Shown piece after piece: positions 1-7,732 of a stretch of 18,436 nt of DNA. This DNA comes from Mycobacterium sp. (lineage in GTDB: Bacteria; Actinomycetota; Actinomycetes; Mycobacteriales; Mycobacteriaceae): positions 1 to 18,436 of the forward strand of contig JAFAQO010000423.1 in assembly GCA_019246375.1 (NCBI GenBank), written 5' to 3'. Numbering within the stretch: the first letter of the stretch is position 1; the number at the start of each line of letters is the position of its first letter. The position numbers were made by a program, and so were the translations under genes. The notes beneath the pieces were generated by a model. It saw nothing but the letters and a program-made list of their open reading frames with translations, did not search any database and was not told where the DNA came from.

Positions 1-134
1 GCAAGGACCGCCCCGATGAGTAGGAGGACGATCTGCAGGCCACTGGACAGAATCCAGTGGCGGATGTCGCCCCGCCAGATGTCGTGCCAAGGCTGCGCCA
101 TCGATATGGCTCGCACAGTGCTGTTACTCGTCAT
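1..134 (-). CDS. Probable MscS-family mechanosensitive channel, N-terminal part only
   Basis: Read on the minus strand from the ATG at 134, 44 codons run off the left edge of the window. The peptide has a short polar start, then [19 protein letters not shown], then a hydrophobic run ([10 protein letters not shown]) that looks like the start of a first membrane helix. A short amphipathic lead followed by a membrane segment, placed directly after prfB, matches my memory of mycobacterial small-conductance mechanosensitive channel (MscS) proteins. This is recall, and no channel-core motif lies inside the window. The start codon overlaps the last 11 nt of prfB, so the two are probably co-transcribed and translationally coupled. 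A second in-frame ATG is 11 codons further in. The existence of a reading frame here is fairly sure; the family assignment is moderate. Confidence 0.5.
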   Translation of the reverse strand, partial: MTSNSTVRAISMAQPWHDIWRGDIRHWILSSGLQIVLLLIGAVL

Positions 135-1239
135 CTCGTCTGTTACGCCATCGGATCCCTGCTTCGAGAAAGCCGTCTATGTCTCCGTCCAGAACGGCTG
201 CCGGATTGCCGACCTCGTGGTCGGTCCGGAGATCCTTCACCATCTGGTAGGGGTGCAGCACGTATGAACGCATCTGATTACCCCAGGAGCTGCCGCCCTC
301 ACCCTTCAATGCGTCCAGCTCAGCACGTTCTTCTAAGCGCTTGCGCTCCAACAACTTTGCCTGAAGGACTCGCATTGCCGAGATTTTGTTCTGCAGTTGC
401 GACTTCTCGTTCTGACAAGTGACGACGATACCGGTCGGGATGTGCGTGAGTCGAACGGCCGAGTCAGTGGTGTTCACCGACTGGCCGCCGGGTCCGCTGG
501 AGCGGTAGACGTCGACGCGCACGTCGCCTTCCGGGATGTCGATGTGGTCGGTGGTCTCGACCACCGGAAGCACCTCGACTTCGGCGAACGACGTCTGCCT
601 TCGGCTCTGGTTGTCGAAGGGGCTGATCCGGACCAGCCGGTGGGTGCCCTGCTCGACCGACAACGTGCCGTAGGCGAACGGTGCATGCACGGCAAAAGTT
701 GTGCTTTTGATCCCCGCCTCTTCGGCGTAGGACGTGTCGAACACCTCGACGGGATATTTATGTTGCTCGGCCCACCGTATGTACATCCGCATCAACATCT
801 CGGCCCAGTCGGCGGCGTCGACTCCCCCCGCGCCGGACCGGATCGTCACCAGCGCCTCGCGCTCGTCATATTCGCCGGACAGCAGGGTCCGCACCTCCAT
901 GGCCTCGATGTCCGCGCGTAACGCTGTGAGTTCGGCATCGGCTTCGGCGCGGGTGTCGGCGGCGCCTGCGGCGTCTTCCTCGTCAGCGAGTTCGTAAAGC
1001 ACCGGCAGGTCATCAAGGCGCCGGCGCAGCTCTTCGACGCGACGCAATTCGCCCTGGGCATGGGAAAGTTCGCTGGTCACCCGCTGTGCACGGGCCTGGT
1101 CATCCCACAATTTGGGATCTGATGCCTCATGCTCGAGCTTTGCGATGCGATTACGCAGACCGTCGACGTCGAGCACCCGCTCCACCGTGGTGAGCGTGGA
1201 GTCGAGCGCGGCGATATCAGCCTGGCGGTCGGGTTCCAC
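124..1239 (-). CDS. prfB: Peptide chain release factor 2
   Basis: Class I release factor that reads UGA and UAA stop codons in the ribosomal A site and triggers hydrolysis of the peptidyl-tRNA ester. The 371-residue product is of normal family length. It shows the N-terminal helical domain (about 20-115), the SPF stop-codon recognition tripeptide at 206-208 and the catalytic GGQ loop at 251-253 within [16 protein letters not shown], the hallmark of RF2 rather than RF1. The start is a GTG at 1239. The frame is continuous from the N-terminus, so the programmed +1 frameshift used for autoregulation of E. coli prfB (an early in-frame UGA) is not present. It is transcribed divergently from fprA over an 81-nt gap and overlaps the probable channel gene at its 3' end. 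The prfB/fprA divergent pair is also found in M. tuberculosis (Rv3105c/Rv3106). Confidence 0.97.
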   Translation of the reverse strand: MEPDRQADIAALDSTLTTVERVLDVDGLRNRIAKLEHEASDPKLWDDQARAQRVTSELSHAQGELRRVEELRRRLDDLPVLYELADEEDAAGAADTRAEADAELTALRADIEAMEVRTLLSGEYDEREALVTIRSGAGGVDAADWAEMLMRMYIRWAEQHKYPVEVFDTSYAEEAGIKSTTFAVHAPFAYGTLSVEQGTHRLVRISPFDNQSRRQTSFAEVEVLPVVETTDHIDIPEGDVRVDVYRSSGPGGQSVNTTDSAVRLTHIPTGIVVTCQNEKSQLQNKISAMRVLQAKLLERKRLEERAELDALKGEGGSSWGNQMRSYVLHPYQMVKDLRTDHEVGNPAAVLDGDIDGFLEAGIRWRNRRDDE

Positions 1240-1320
1240 AGCTGCTCACGTTACCGGCGCCGGCACTCGCGCTGCGACCAGCGCAGCCTACGCGTTGGTA
1301 GCCGTTTAGCATCGGGGTGT
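1240..1320. promoter_or_regulatory. Divergent promoter region prfB/fprA
   Basis: This 81-nt gap separates the GTG of prfB (minus) from the ATG of fprA (plus) and must hold both promoters. For fprA, TAGCAT at 1307-1312 fits a mycobacterial -10 element and would place the transcript start at or within a few bases of the ATG; no Shine-Dalgarno-like sequence precedes it. I could not pick a -10 for prfB with confidence. Confidence 0.35.
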
Positions 1321-2688
1321 ATGCGCCCCTACCACGTCGCAATCGTCGGCTCCGGTCCGTCCGGATTCTTCGCCGCAGCATCGCTGCTGAAGGCCGCCGA
1401 CTCCGCCGACGGCATCGACGTCGCGGTCGACATGCTGGAGATGTTGCCGACGCCGTGGGGTCTGGTGCGCTCCGGTGTCGCCCCCGACCATCCCAAAATC
1501 AAGTCGATCAGTAGGCAGTTCGAAAAGACCGGCGAAGATCCCCGCTTCCGCTTCTTCGGAAATGTCGTCGTCGGCAAGCATGTCGAGGTCGCCGAACTCG
1601 CCGAGCAATACGACGCGGTGATCTACGCCGTCGGCGCCCAGTCCGATAAGTCGTTGAATATCCCCGGTGAGGACCTGCCGGGCAGCATCGCCGCCGTCGA
1701 TTTCGTGGGCTGGTACAACGCGCACCCCCACTTTCAGCAGATGTCGCCTGATCTGTCCGGCGGCCGGGCCGTTGTCATCGGCAATGGCAATGTCGCACTC
1801 GACGTCGCGCGCATTCTTGTGACCGATCCCGGCGTGCTGGAACAAACCGATATCGCCGATCACGCGTTGGAGTCGCTGCGCCCGTGCGGCATGGAGGAAG
1901 TGGTGATCATCGGGCGGCGGGGGCCACTGCAGACCGCCTTCACGACATTGGAGCTTCGTGAGCTGGCCGACCTGGAAGGGGTCGACGTGGTGGTCGACCC
2001 GGCACAGCTGGAGGGCATCACCGATGACGATGCGGCTGCGGTGGGCAAGACATGTAAGCAGAACATAAAGGTGCTGCGAGACTACGCGGGCCGCGAGCCC
2101 CGCCCGGGACATCGTCGAATCGTGTTCCGGTTTCTGACGTCTCCCCTCGAGATCAAAGGCGACCGCAGGGTGGAGTCGATCGTGCTCGGCCGCAACGAGC
2201 TGGTCAGCGACGACAGCGGACGGGTGATGGCAAAGCACACCGGCGAGCGTGAGGAGCTGCCGGTCCAGCTGGTGGTGCGCTCGGTCGGCTACCGGGGGGT
2301 GCCGACCCCGGGACTGCCGTTCGACGACAAGAGCGGAACGATTCCCAACACCAACGGCCGGGTGGAGGGCAGCCGCAACGAGTACGTGGTCGGGTGGATC
2401 AAGCGGGGGCCCACCGGGGTGATCGGTACCAATAAGAAGGATTCCCAGGACACGGTCGACACCTTGCTGAGCGATCTCGCCGACGCGCGGGAGTCCCGGC
2501 TGGCGGATTTTCCCGACGACCATGCCGACAAGCTCACCGAATGGCTGCTGTCGCGCCAGCCCAAGCTCGTCACCGACGCGCACTGGCAGCTCATCGACCA
2601 GTTCGAGCGTGAGGCCGGCGAGCCGCACGGCCGGCCACGCATCAAGCTGCCCAGCCTGGCGGAGCTGTTGCGGATCGGACACCGCTGA
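1321..2688 (+). CDS. fprA: NADPH-ferredoxin (adrenodoxin-type) reductase
   Basis: FAD enzyme that moves electrons from NADPH to ferredoxins, which then supply P450s and other redox enzymes; it acts in the cytosol. The 455-residue product is almost the length of M. tuberculosis FprA (456). The FAD-binding motif VGSGPSG spans residues 9-15, and the region LPTPWGLVRSGVAPDHPKIK (42-61) is typical of the adrenodoxin-reductase family. The NADPH-binding motif IGNGNVALDVAR is at 153-164, with GRRGP at 198-202. The frame stays open further upstream, but residue 1 at ATG 1321 begins the conserved N-terminal strand and lies outside prfB, so it is chosen. A TAGCAT hexamer at 1307-1312 sits 8 nt before the ATG, which suggests a nearly leaderless mRNA. 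It could serve the P450 further along the window, but that is only inference. Confidence 0.96.
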   Translation: MRPYHVAIVGSGPSGFFAAASLLKAADSADGIDVAVDMLEMLPTPWGLVRSGVAPDHPKIKSISRQFEKTGEDPRFRFFGNVVVGKHVEVAELAEQYDAVIYAVGAQSDKSLNIPGEDLPGSIAAVDFVGWYNAHPHFQQMSPDLSGGRAVVIGNGNVALDVARILVTDPGVLEQTDIADHALESLRPCGMEEVVIIGRRGPLQTAFTTLELRELADLEGVDVVVDPAQLEGITDDDAAAVGKTCKQNIKVLRDYAGREPRPGHRRIVFRFLTSPLEIKGDRRVESIVLGRNELVSDDSGRVMAKHTGEREELPVQLVVRSVGYRGVPTPGLPFDDKSGTIPNTNGRVEGSRNEYVVGWIKRGPTGVIGTNKKDSQDTVDTLLSDLADARESRLADFPDDHADKLTEWLLSRQPKLVTDAHWQLIDQFEREAGEPHGRPRIKLPSLAELLRIGHR

Positions 2689-2715
2689 CATAGCGGTCGG
2701 TAATTCCTGTGGCAT

Positions 2716-3441
2716 TTAGTAGAGGAGGTCATCGGATTGCGGGTCGGCGGCGGTGAGGACCTGTTGTCTGGCGCTGACTTCATGCCCCGCCACTAACGCG
2801 CGTGCTGGCCCAGAGGAGGGCCAAATGGACCACAGCGTCAGGTATGCCAGCCCGAAGAAGCCCCCAACCGCGAGCGCCACACCGGTCGGCTGGACGTAGG
2901 TGAGCGGCGAACGCGCCCAATCGAGCGTCGTAGCCGCCACCGCGCCCGGTTGTGTCACCAAATCCCAGGAGTTCCACCGCTGGAACCGCCCGATCACCAC
3001 ACCTATCGCGCACAGGCCCACCGAGACAACTACCGCGATCCATCCGGTCACCGCACCGAACTCACGCTCGATCCGCTGATACACCAGATGCATCGACACC
3101 ACCCCGAGTATGACGCCGGTCCACGCCGCGACCCCGTATTGCATGACGTGCCGCCACAATTGGGCGCCGCTGTCCAGGTGCACCACGTCGGTCACCAGAT
3201 ATGGGGCATTGGGCAGGAACGCCAGCCACCCCAACCCCAGTGGAATCAACCAGATCCGCCGGCGTACCACGGCGAAACCGACCGCAAAGAACATCGGGGT
3301 ACATGCCAACACTAGATTCCACACGAAGAACCGGGTCGGGTAGTTCAGCGGCGGGGCCGGATCGGTGACGCCCAGCACCAGCGCCAGCCCGGTGGTGGCC
3401 ACCAGCGATACGGTCAGGACCACACGGCGTGAATAGGTCAT
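2716..3441 (-). CDS. DUF1361 family multi-pass membrane protein
   Basis: Function unknown. The 241-residue product is largely hydrophobic, with about six membrane segments near residues 7-24, 38-58, 63-83, 103-121, 131-150 and 187-206. It carries two motifs I associate with the DUF1361 family: FLPNAPYLVTD at 75-85 and IGRFQRWNSWD at 150-160. The polar C-terminal tail of about 30 residues is probably cytosolic. The gene runs convergently with fprA, the two stop codons being 27 nt apart. Its upstream neighbour, the cyclase gene on the same strand, ends 248 nt before its ATG, so it probably has its own promoter. No enzyme active site can be recognised. In H37Rv the gene after fprA is agpS instead, so this neighbour differs. 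Confidence 0.8.
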   Translation of the reverse strand: MTYSRRVVLTVSLVATTGLALVLGVTDPAPPLNYPTRFFVWNLVLACTPMFFAVGFAVVRRRIWLIPLGLGWLAFLPNAPYLVTDVVHLDSGAQLWRHVMQYGVAAWTGVILGVVSMHLVYQRIEREFGAVTGWIAVVVSVGLCAIGVVIGRFQRWNSWDLVTQPGAVAATTLDWARSPLTYVQPTGVALAVGGFFGLAYLTLWSIWPSSGPARALVAGHEVSARQQVLTAADPQSDDLLY

Positions 3442-3689
3442 GCGTGCAGTTTGCCAGCCGTGTGCCTGAAGCGCGTGACCAGCGCTGATGGTACATGCGA
3501 GATGGCAGTCGGCTCGTCGCCCATCTAAGACATCTGCAGCCGGTATTTCCGTTTGGTGATTATCCAGTCAGCTCGTGAATGTGGGGTCGTTCGCCGGCAC
3601 GGATGCATCGGAGTCGGTGGCATCTGAATGCGACTACCTGTCAACGATGTCGAGGACTCAGAGCCTCCAAACGTGCTGACTCCGGCTGT

Positions 3690-5117
3690 TCATCTGCGAC
3701 CGTTGGCCGGGGCGAGGCGGGCCATCCCGCGCACGATCCATGGCGTCCGCCTGGCGATCACCTCCACGGCGCGGTCCGAGCGGCGCATCGCGGTCCGGCG
3801 GTGAGGGGTCGGCGTTGATGCCAGCTCGGCCTCGGCCGATCCTGCCCGTGGGCCGTGGCGATCCACCGCCAAGAGCTGCCAGATGCCGGGCACGCCACGC
3901 AACTCGACGCCGCCGCGATCCTCGAAACCCGTGCCTGACCCGACCACGAGGTCAGACACGGTTCGGGACACGAGGATTTCACCGGCCCCCGCCTGACCCA
4001 TGATCCGCGCCGCGATGTGGACTGCCAGCCCCCCGATGTCGCCGTCCATCAGTTCGCACTCCCCGGTGTGGATGCCGACTCGGATCTGGATTCCCAGGGT
4101 CTCGGCGTCACCGCGCAACGCCTCGGCGCAGCGAATGGCCTGCGTGGGCCCGTCGAACGTGGCCAGGTGACCGTCGCCGGTGCTCTTAACGACCGCGCCG
4201 CCGAAGCGTTGCGTGAGGTCGGCGGTGACCTCACCGAAGCGGTGCAGCACCGCGCGCCACCGCTCATCGCCCGTCGCTGCGGCGTGCTGCGTCGAGGCGA
4301 CGATATCGGTGAACAGAACGGTGCGCAGGGCGCGATGGGACTGCGACGGTGCAGCATGGCTGCCGGTCAAAAACTCCTCGATGCCGGTCAGGATCGTGTC
4401 GGGCTCGGTCAACCAGGGTGCATGGGCCGCGCCGTCGACCTCGAGGTACCGCGCGCCGGGAATGTTGTCGGCGAGGTATCGGCCGCACTGCACCGGCATG
4501 AGGTCGTCGCGGGCATGGATGACCAGGGTGGGTACGGAGAGCGTCGGCAAAATCGGCCGCACGTCGAGCCGGAAGTTCGTTTCAAGCGTCGCCCGAATCA
4601 TCCCCGGGCTTGCGCACATGCGCTCCAATATCCCGGCCTGCCGTGTCCCGCGGATCGACGGGGCCATCTGGGACATCCACTTCGCCGAAGCGCCGCTGCC
4701 CCACGCCGAGCGAACGGCGCGGACGAATTCCTGGAAGTTCTCGATCTGGCTCGATGACGGCGTGTATTCCTCACCGACCCCGGCAAGCACCCGCGCCCGC
4801 AGCTCGGCCGGGTCACAGTCCAAGTCATCCCAGCTGCCGCCGGGCGCGAACGCGAACGAGCCGTAGATGATCAGCGCCCGCGTTCGCTCCGGCCGTTTCG
4901 CCGCGAAGACGATGGACTGGGGGCCGCCCTCGCTCATGCCAAACAGGACGGGCTTTTCGAAGCTCGCGGCGTCCATGACGGCCTCGATCTCAGCTGCTCG
5001 CTCCTCAAGCAAACGGATTTTCGGGATGGGGTCCGACAGCCCGACCCCGGCTTTGTCGAACAAAAGGACTCGACAGAACGTGGCGAGCTGGTCGAAGAAA
5101 GCCTTGTACTCGGGCAT
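3690..5117 (-). CDS. Alpha/beta-hydrolase and class III adenylate/guanylate cyclase fusion, main open frame after a nonsense codon
   Basis: The 475-codon frame encodes two domains. Residues 1-250 form an alpha/beta-hydrolase fold: nucleophile elbow GMSEGG with Ser62, probable acid Asp204 or Asp205 in HARDD, and probable catalytic His232 in GAAHAPWL. Residues 262-417 form a class III nucleotide cyclase domain: metal-binding Asp271 in VLFTDIVAST and Asp315 in VKSTGDG, Lys311, and Arg371 in VHIAAR. Position 367 is His where many cyclases have the ribose-contacting Asn; I recall this variant as common in this subfamily. Similar architecture is known in Rv1900c (LipJ). A basic tail follows residue 418. 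The conserved start of the hydrolase domain lies upstream in the same frame but is cut off by a TGA at 5121-5123. Initiation at ATG 5117 would give a protein lacking the first hydrolase strands, while the cyclase domain would remain whole. Cyclase activity is plausible; hydrolase activity is doubtful. Confidence 0.82.
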   Translation of the reverse strand: MPEYKAFFDQLATFCRVLLFDKAGVGLSDPIPKIRLLEERAAEIEAVMDAASFEKPVLFGMSEGGPQSIVFAAKRPERTRALIIYGSFAFAPGGSWDDLDCDPAELRARVLAGVGEEYTPSSSQIENFQEFVRAVRSAWGSGASAKWMSQMAPSIRGTRQAGILERMCASPGMIRATLETNFRLDVRPILPTLSVPTLVIHARDDLMPVQCGRYLADNIPGARYLEVDGAAHAPWLTEPDTILTGIEEFLTGSHAAPSQSHRALRTVLFTDIVASTQHAAATGDERWRAVLHRFGEVTADLTQRFGGAVVKSTGDGHLATFDGPTQAIRCAEALRGDAETLGIQIRVGIHTGECELMDGDIGGLAVHIAARIMGQAGAGEILVSRTVSDLVVGSGTGFEDRGGVELRGVPGIWQLLAVDRHGPRAGSAEAELASTPTPHRRTAMRRSDRAVEVIARRTPWIVRGMARLAPANGRR

Positions 5118-5240
5118 GGCTCAGAACATCTCGACGTGGGTGATGAACGGCCCGACGAAGACGAGTTCGACCGGTCCGTCGCCGAACACCTGATACGCCA
5201 GGCTGAGGTCGCCGCACTTGGCGTATGACGTTTCCGCCAC
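5118..5240 (-). pseudogene. Severed 5' end of the hydrolase-cyclase gene (in-frame TGA)
   Basis: Upstream of ATG 5117, in the same frame, a GTG at 5240 starts 39 sense codons reading [20 protein letters not shown], then [19 protein letters not shown], then TGA (5121-5123), then Ala-Met-Pro-Glu-Tyr. The peptide has the normal opening of the alpha/beta-hydrolase domain in this fusion family, in which I recall Trp at the stop position (EMFW followed by the AMPEYK region). A single TGG to TGA change therefore explains the break. A TAG lies in frame four codons before the GTG (tag gct cat gcg GTG), so GTG 5240 is the natural start. The gene would be 516 codons if intact. A sequencing error at one base is the alternative explanation. 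Confidence 0.75.
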
Positions 5241-5385
5241 CGCATGAGCCTACTGCTGATCCCACCGCTCGGCGGGTTACCAGTGTTGGTCCCCCCGGGT
5301 ATTTCGCCTTAGTGATTGCCAGCAGTGGGCTAGCTTTTCGGCGCCCGCTGCCACCCCCGCGATCAGCGCCTGCCAGCTCTCGCGG

Positions 5386-5399
5386 CACACCCGGGTGTG
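5386..5399. repeat. Perfect 14-bp palindrome between two minus-strand genes
   Basis: CACACCCGGGTGTG is its own reverse complement. The flanks CGG and CCG extend the pairing to 10 bp if one base is bulged. It lies 12 nt after the stop of the small membrane protein gene and about 145 nt before the start of the broken cyclase gene. It may fold as a short hairpin at the 3' end of that transcript or serve as a protein site. No U-run follows it, so a classical terminator is not supported. Confidence 0.4.
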
Positions 5400-5411
5400 G
5401 CCGCTGAACGG

Positions 5412-5747
5412 CTAGCCGGCGGGAGGCTCGGGCGGTGCGAAAGCCCAGAAGTCCGGATTCTTTGGGGAGTACACCACCGGGATCAGCTGCCCCATGGTGG
5501 GCCAGTCGTCGACGTCGACGGCCATACGCTGATACACCGTGTACTCGTTGACGGTTGGTCCGTTGATCACGCCGGTGATCGTGACGTACTGCTCACCGGT
5601 CGCGTCCGGGCGCGGGCTGACACCGGTGACCAGCAACGTGCCGCTGACGGTTTCCACCGGCCGACGGCGGAAGAACCGCGGGGCCAGGAAGACCACCAGC
5701 GCCAAGAGCAGCAATAGGAGCACACCGGTTTCCCACACCCCCGTCAT
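5412..5747 (-). CDS. Small single-pass membrane protein of unknown function
   Basis: The 111-residue product from ATG 5747 has one strong N-terminal membrane helix (about 7-23, with a run of leucines) followed by a basic stop-transfer segment RFFRRR. This suggests a cytosolic C-terminal domain of about 80 residues, unless the helix acts as a signal anchor. The soluble part, from [15 protein letters not shown] to NPDFWAF, looks like a small beta-rich domain. I do not recognise catalytic residues. A GTG at 5774 in frame would add nine residues but would overlap the start of hisN by 12 nt, so ATG 5747 is preferred. It is transcribed divergently from hisN with only 15 nt between the starts. I have no firm family name. 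Confidence 0.7.
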   Translation of the reverse strand: MTGVWETGVLLLLLLALVVFLAPRFFRRRPVETVSGTLLVTGVSPRPDATGEQYVTITGVINGPTVNEYTVYQRMAVDVDDWPTMGQLIPVVYSPKNPDFWAFAPPEPPAG

Positions 5748-5762
5748 GGTAGGACTGCTGCC

Positions 5763-6545
5763 GTGAGTCGACACGAGCTGGCATTCGCGTTGAAGCTGGC
5801 CGACCGTGCCGATGCGGTGACCCTGGCCCGGTTCGGTGCGCTGGACCTTCGTGTCGACACCAAGCCGGACCTGACCCCGGTGACCGACGCTGACCAGGCG
5901 GTCGAATCTGCGTTGCGGGCCGAGCTGGGCCGTGAGCTCCCCGGCGATAGCGTCCTGGGCGAAGAATACGGTGGGTCAACAACATTCAGCGGTCGACAGT
6001 GGATCATCGACCCGATCGATGGCACCAAGAACTATGTGCGTGGCGTGCCGGTGTGGGCCAGCCTGATCGCATTGCTCGACGACGGCGTGCCGTCCGTCGG
6101 GGTGGTCAGCGCACCTGCGCTGCAGCGGCGGTGGTGGGCGGCCGCCGGCGAGGGTGCGTTCGCTGTTTTCGACGGCTCACCACCGCGTCGGCTATCGGTG
6201 TCGGCGGTGAGGGACCTGAACTCGGCGAGCCTGTCGTTCTCCAGCCTGTCCGGTTGGGCGCAGCTCGGTTTGCGTGACCGCTTTGTCGAGCTGACCGATG
6301 CGGTGTGGCGGGTGCGCGCCTACGGCGACTTTCTGTCCTATTGCCTTGTGGCCGAAGGCGCCGTCGACATCGCCGCCGAGCCGGAGGTGTCGGTGTGGGA
6401 CCTGGCGCCGCTGGACATCCTGGTGCGCGAGGCAGGTGGCACATTTACCGCGCTCGATGGCACCGCCGGTCCGCACGGCGGCAGCGCCGTCGCGACCAAC
6501 GGCCTCCTTCACGAACAGGTGTTGAGCGCCCTTCAGCGGGGGTAA
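5763..6545 (+). CDS. hisN: Histidinol-phosphatase (inositol monophosphatase-like)
   Basis: Mg-dependent phosphatase of the IMPase superfamily. The M. tuberculosis orthologue (Rv3137, also 260 residues) is assigned the histidinol-phosphate to histidinol step of histidine synthesis. Metal-binding motifs are all present: GEEYG at 66-70, DPIDGT at 83-88 and WDLAPLD at 212-218 with Asp213. The start is a GTG at 5763 preceded by AGGAC at 5751-5755. The frame ends 19 nt before the radical-SAM gene, and the two are probably one transcript, as in M. tuberculosis. Sequence alone does not separate histidinol phosphate from inositol phosphate as substrate; the orthology argument supports HisN. Confidence 0.9.
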   Translation: MSRHELAFALKLADRADAVTLARFGALDLRVDTKPDLTPVTDADQAVESALRAELGRELPGDSVLGEEYGGSTTFSGRQWIIDPIDGTKNYVRGVPVWASLIALLDDGVPSVGVVSAPALQRRWWAAAGEGAFAVFDGSPPRRLSVSAVRDLNSASLSFSSLSGWAQLGLRDRFVELTDAVWRVRAYGDFLSYCLVAEGAVDIAAEPEVSVWDLAPLDILVREAGGTFTALDGTAGPHGGSAVATNGLLHEQVLSALQRG

Positions 6546-6564
6546 TCTGCGGACGGAGCACGCC

Positions 6565-7653
6565 ATGAGTGACCCGTTCACCATCGCGACGAAGCACTGG
6601 CACCGCCTCGACGACGGCCGAATCCAGTGCGACGTATGTCCGCGCGCATGCAAGCTCCGTGACGGCCAGCGCGGCCTCTGTTTTGTCCGCGGACGTGCTG
6701 ATGACCAAATCGTGCTGACCAGCTACGGCCGCTCGAGCGGGTTCTGCGTCGACCCGGTCGAGAAGAAGCCGCTCAATCACTTCTTGCCGGGTTCGGCTGT
6801 GCTGTCGTTCGGGACCGCGGGCTGCAACCTGGCGTGCAAGTTCTGCCAGAACTGGGATATCTCCAAATCCCGCGAGATCGATACTCTCGCCAGCCGGGCC
6901 ACCCCTGACGACATCGCCCGGACTGCCGAGGAACTGGGTTGTCGGAGTGTGGCTTTCACCTACAACGATCCGACGATTTTCTGGGAGTACGCCGCCGATG
7001 TCGCCGACGCCTGTCACGAGCTCGGCATCGAGGCGGTCGCGGTGACGGCCGGCTACATGTGTGCAGCGCCGCGCGCCGAGTTCTATCAGCACATCGACGT
7101 CGCCAGCGTCGACCTGATGGCATTCACCGAAGACTTCTACCGCAAGTTTTGCGTGGGGCACTTAAACGATGTCTTGGACACGCTCGTCTACTTACGGCAT
7201 GAGACCGATGTGTGGCTGGAGATCACCACCCTGCTGATTCCCGGCCGCAACGACAGCGATGCGGAGATCGCCTCCGAATGCGCATGGATTCGGGAAAACC
7301 TCGGCGTCGACGTGCCGGTGCATTTCACCGCGTTCCATCCCGATTACAAGATGACGGATACACCTGCGACTCCGCGGAGCACGCTGACGCGTGCGCGGCA
7401 CCTCGCCGTCGACGAAGGGTTGCGTTTCGTCTATACCGGCAACATCCATGATGCGCAGGGCGGCAGCACGCGCTGTCCGGGATGCGGGTCAGCGGTCGTA
7501 GTCCGGGATTGGTATGCGATCCAGCATTACGCGCTGACCGATGACGGCTGCTGCCAAGGTTGCGGTTTTCGGCTGCCCGGTGTCTTCGACGGCCCCGTTG
7601 GCCGCTGGGGGCGGCGACGGCTCCCCCTGCTCACGAGTCTGTCGAGGATGTGA
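6565..7653 (+). CDS. pflA: Radical SAM enzyme, AmmeMemoRadiSam / pyruvate formate-lyase-activating-like
   Basis: The 362-residue product has the length of M. tuberculosis Rv3138 (PflA). The radical-SAM cluster motif CNLACKFC (Cys87, Cys91, Cys94) should bind a [4Fe-4S] cluster that cleaves S-adenosylmethionine. An N-terminal cysteine set (Cys22, Cys25, Cys29, Cys39) and a C-terminal pair of CxxC motifs (Cys304/307 and Cys330/333) could hold further metal sites. This layout fits the family named for its genetic link with AMMECR1 and Memo proteins, neither of which is encoded in this window. No pyruvate formate-lyase gene is present either, so the traditional name should not be read as a function. 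GGAG at 6554-6557 precedes the ATG at 6565. It probably shares a transcript with hisN. The true substrate is unknown. Confidence 0.88.
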   Translation: MSDPFTIATKHWHRLDDGRIQCDVCPRACKLRDGQRGLCFVRGRADDQIVLTSYGRSSGFCVDPVEKKPLNHFLPGSAVLSFGTAGCNLACKFCQNWDISKSREIDTLASRATPDDIARTAEELGCRSVAFTYNDPTIFWEYAADVADACHELGIEAVAVTAGYMCAAPRAEFYQHIDVASVDLMAFTEDFYRKFCVGHLNDVLDTLVYLRHETDVWLEITTLLIPGRNDSDAEIASECAWIRENLGVDVPVHFTAFHPDYKMTDTPATPRSTLTRARHLAVDEGLRFVYTGNIHDAQGGSTRCPGCGSAVVVRDWYAIQHYALTDDGCCQGCGFRLPGVFDGPVGRWGRRRLPLLTSLSRM

Positions 7654-7732
7654 AGTATTTAACAGACACCGCTATCTTACTCCGGAGTAAGGTGGGCATC
7701 ACCGCATTAGCCAACCGATCGAGGCTACTCAC
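7651..7732 (+). promoter_or_regulatory. fadE24 promoter with operator-like 16-bp palindrome
   Basis: Between the end of the radical-SAM gene and fadE24 lies a relatively AT-rich stretch. TGAAGT (7651-7656) and TATCTT (7673-7678) are spaced by 16 nt and fit -35 and -10 elements. The perfect palindrome CTTACTCCGGAGTAAG at 7676-7691 overlaps the proposed -10 and the transcript start, where a bound repressor would block RNA polymerase. The regulator is unknown; TetR-type proteins typically bind sites like this. The palindrome is directly seen; the promoter elements are inference. Confidence 0.55.

Noticed and set aside
1306..2715. A 469-codon minus-strand frame opposite fprA
   Set aside because: Its composition is that of an antisense shadow, and fprA on the plus strand has both dinucleotide-binding motifs.
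3442..3689. 248-nt gap between the cyclase stop and the DUF1361 start, tested for a small gene or RNA
   Set aside because: Short frames on both strands resemble no protein I know, and the only local symmetry (AGATGG...CCATCT around 3498-3525) is a weak stem with no T-run. It is probably just promoter and spacer.
3758..4870. Long plus-strand open frames opposite the cyclase gene (for example 4017-4757 and 4180-4866)
   Set aside because: They are antisense shadows of a GC-rich coding region; their peptides are Arg/Pro/Ala-rich with no motifs, whereas the minus strand shows clear hydrolase and cyclase signatures.
5246..5385. Region between the cyclase start and the small membrane gene, checked for a tRNA or regulatory RNA
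   Set aside because: No cloverleaf or conserved RNA motif could be traced; only the palindrome at 5386-5399 stands out.
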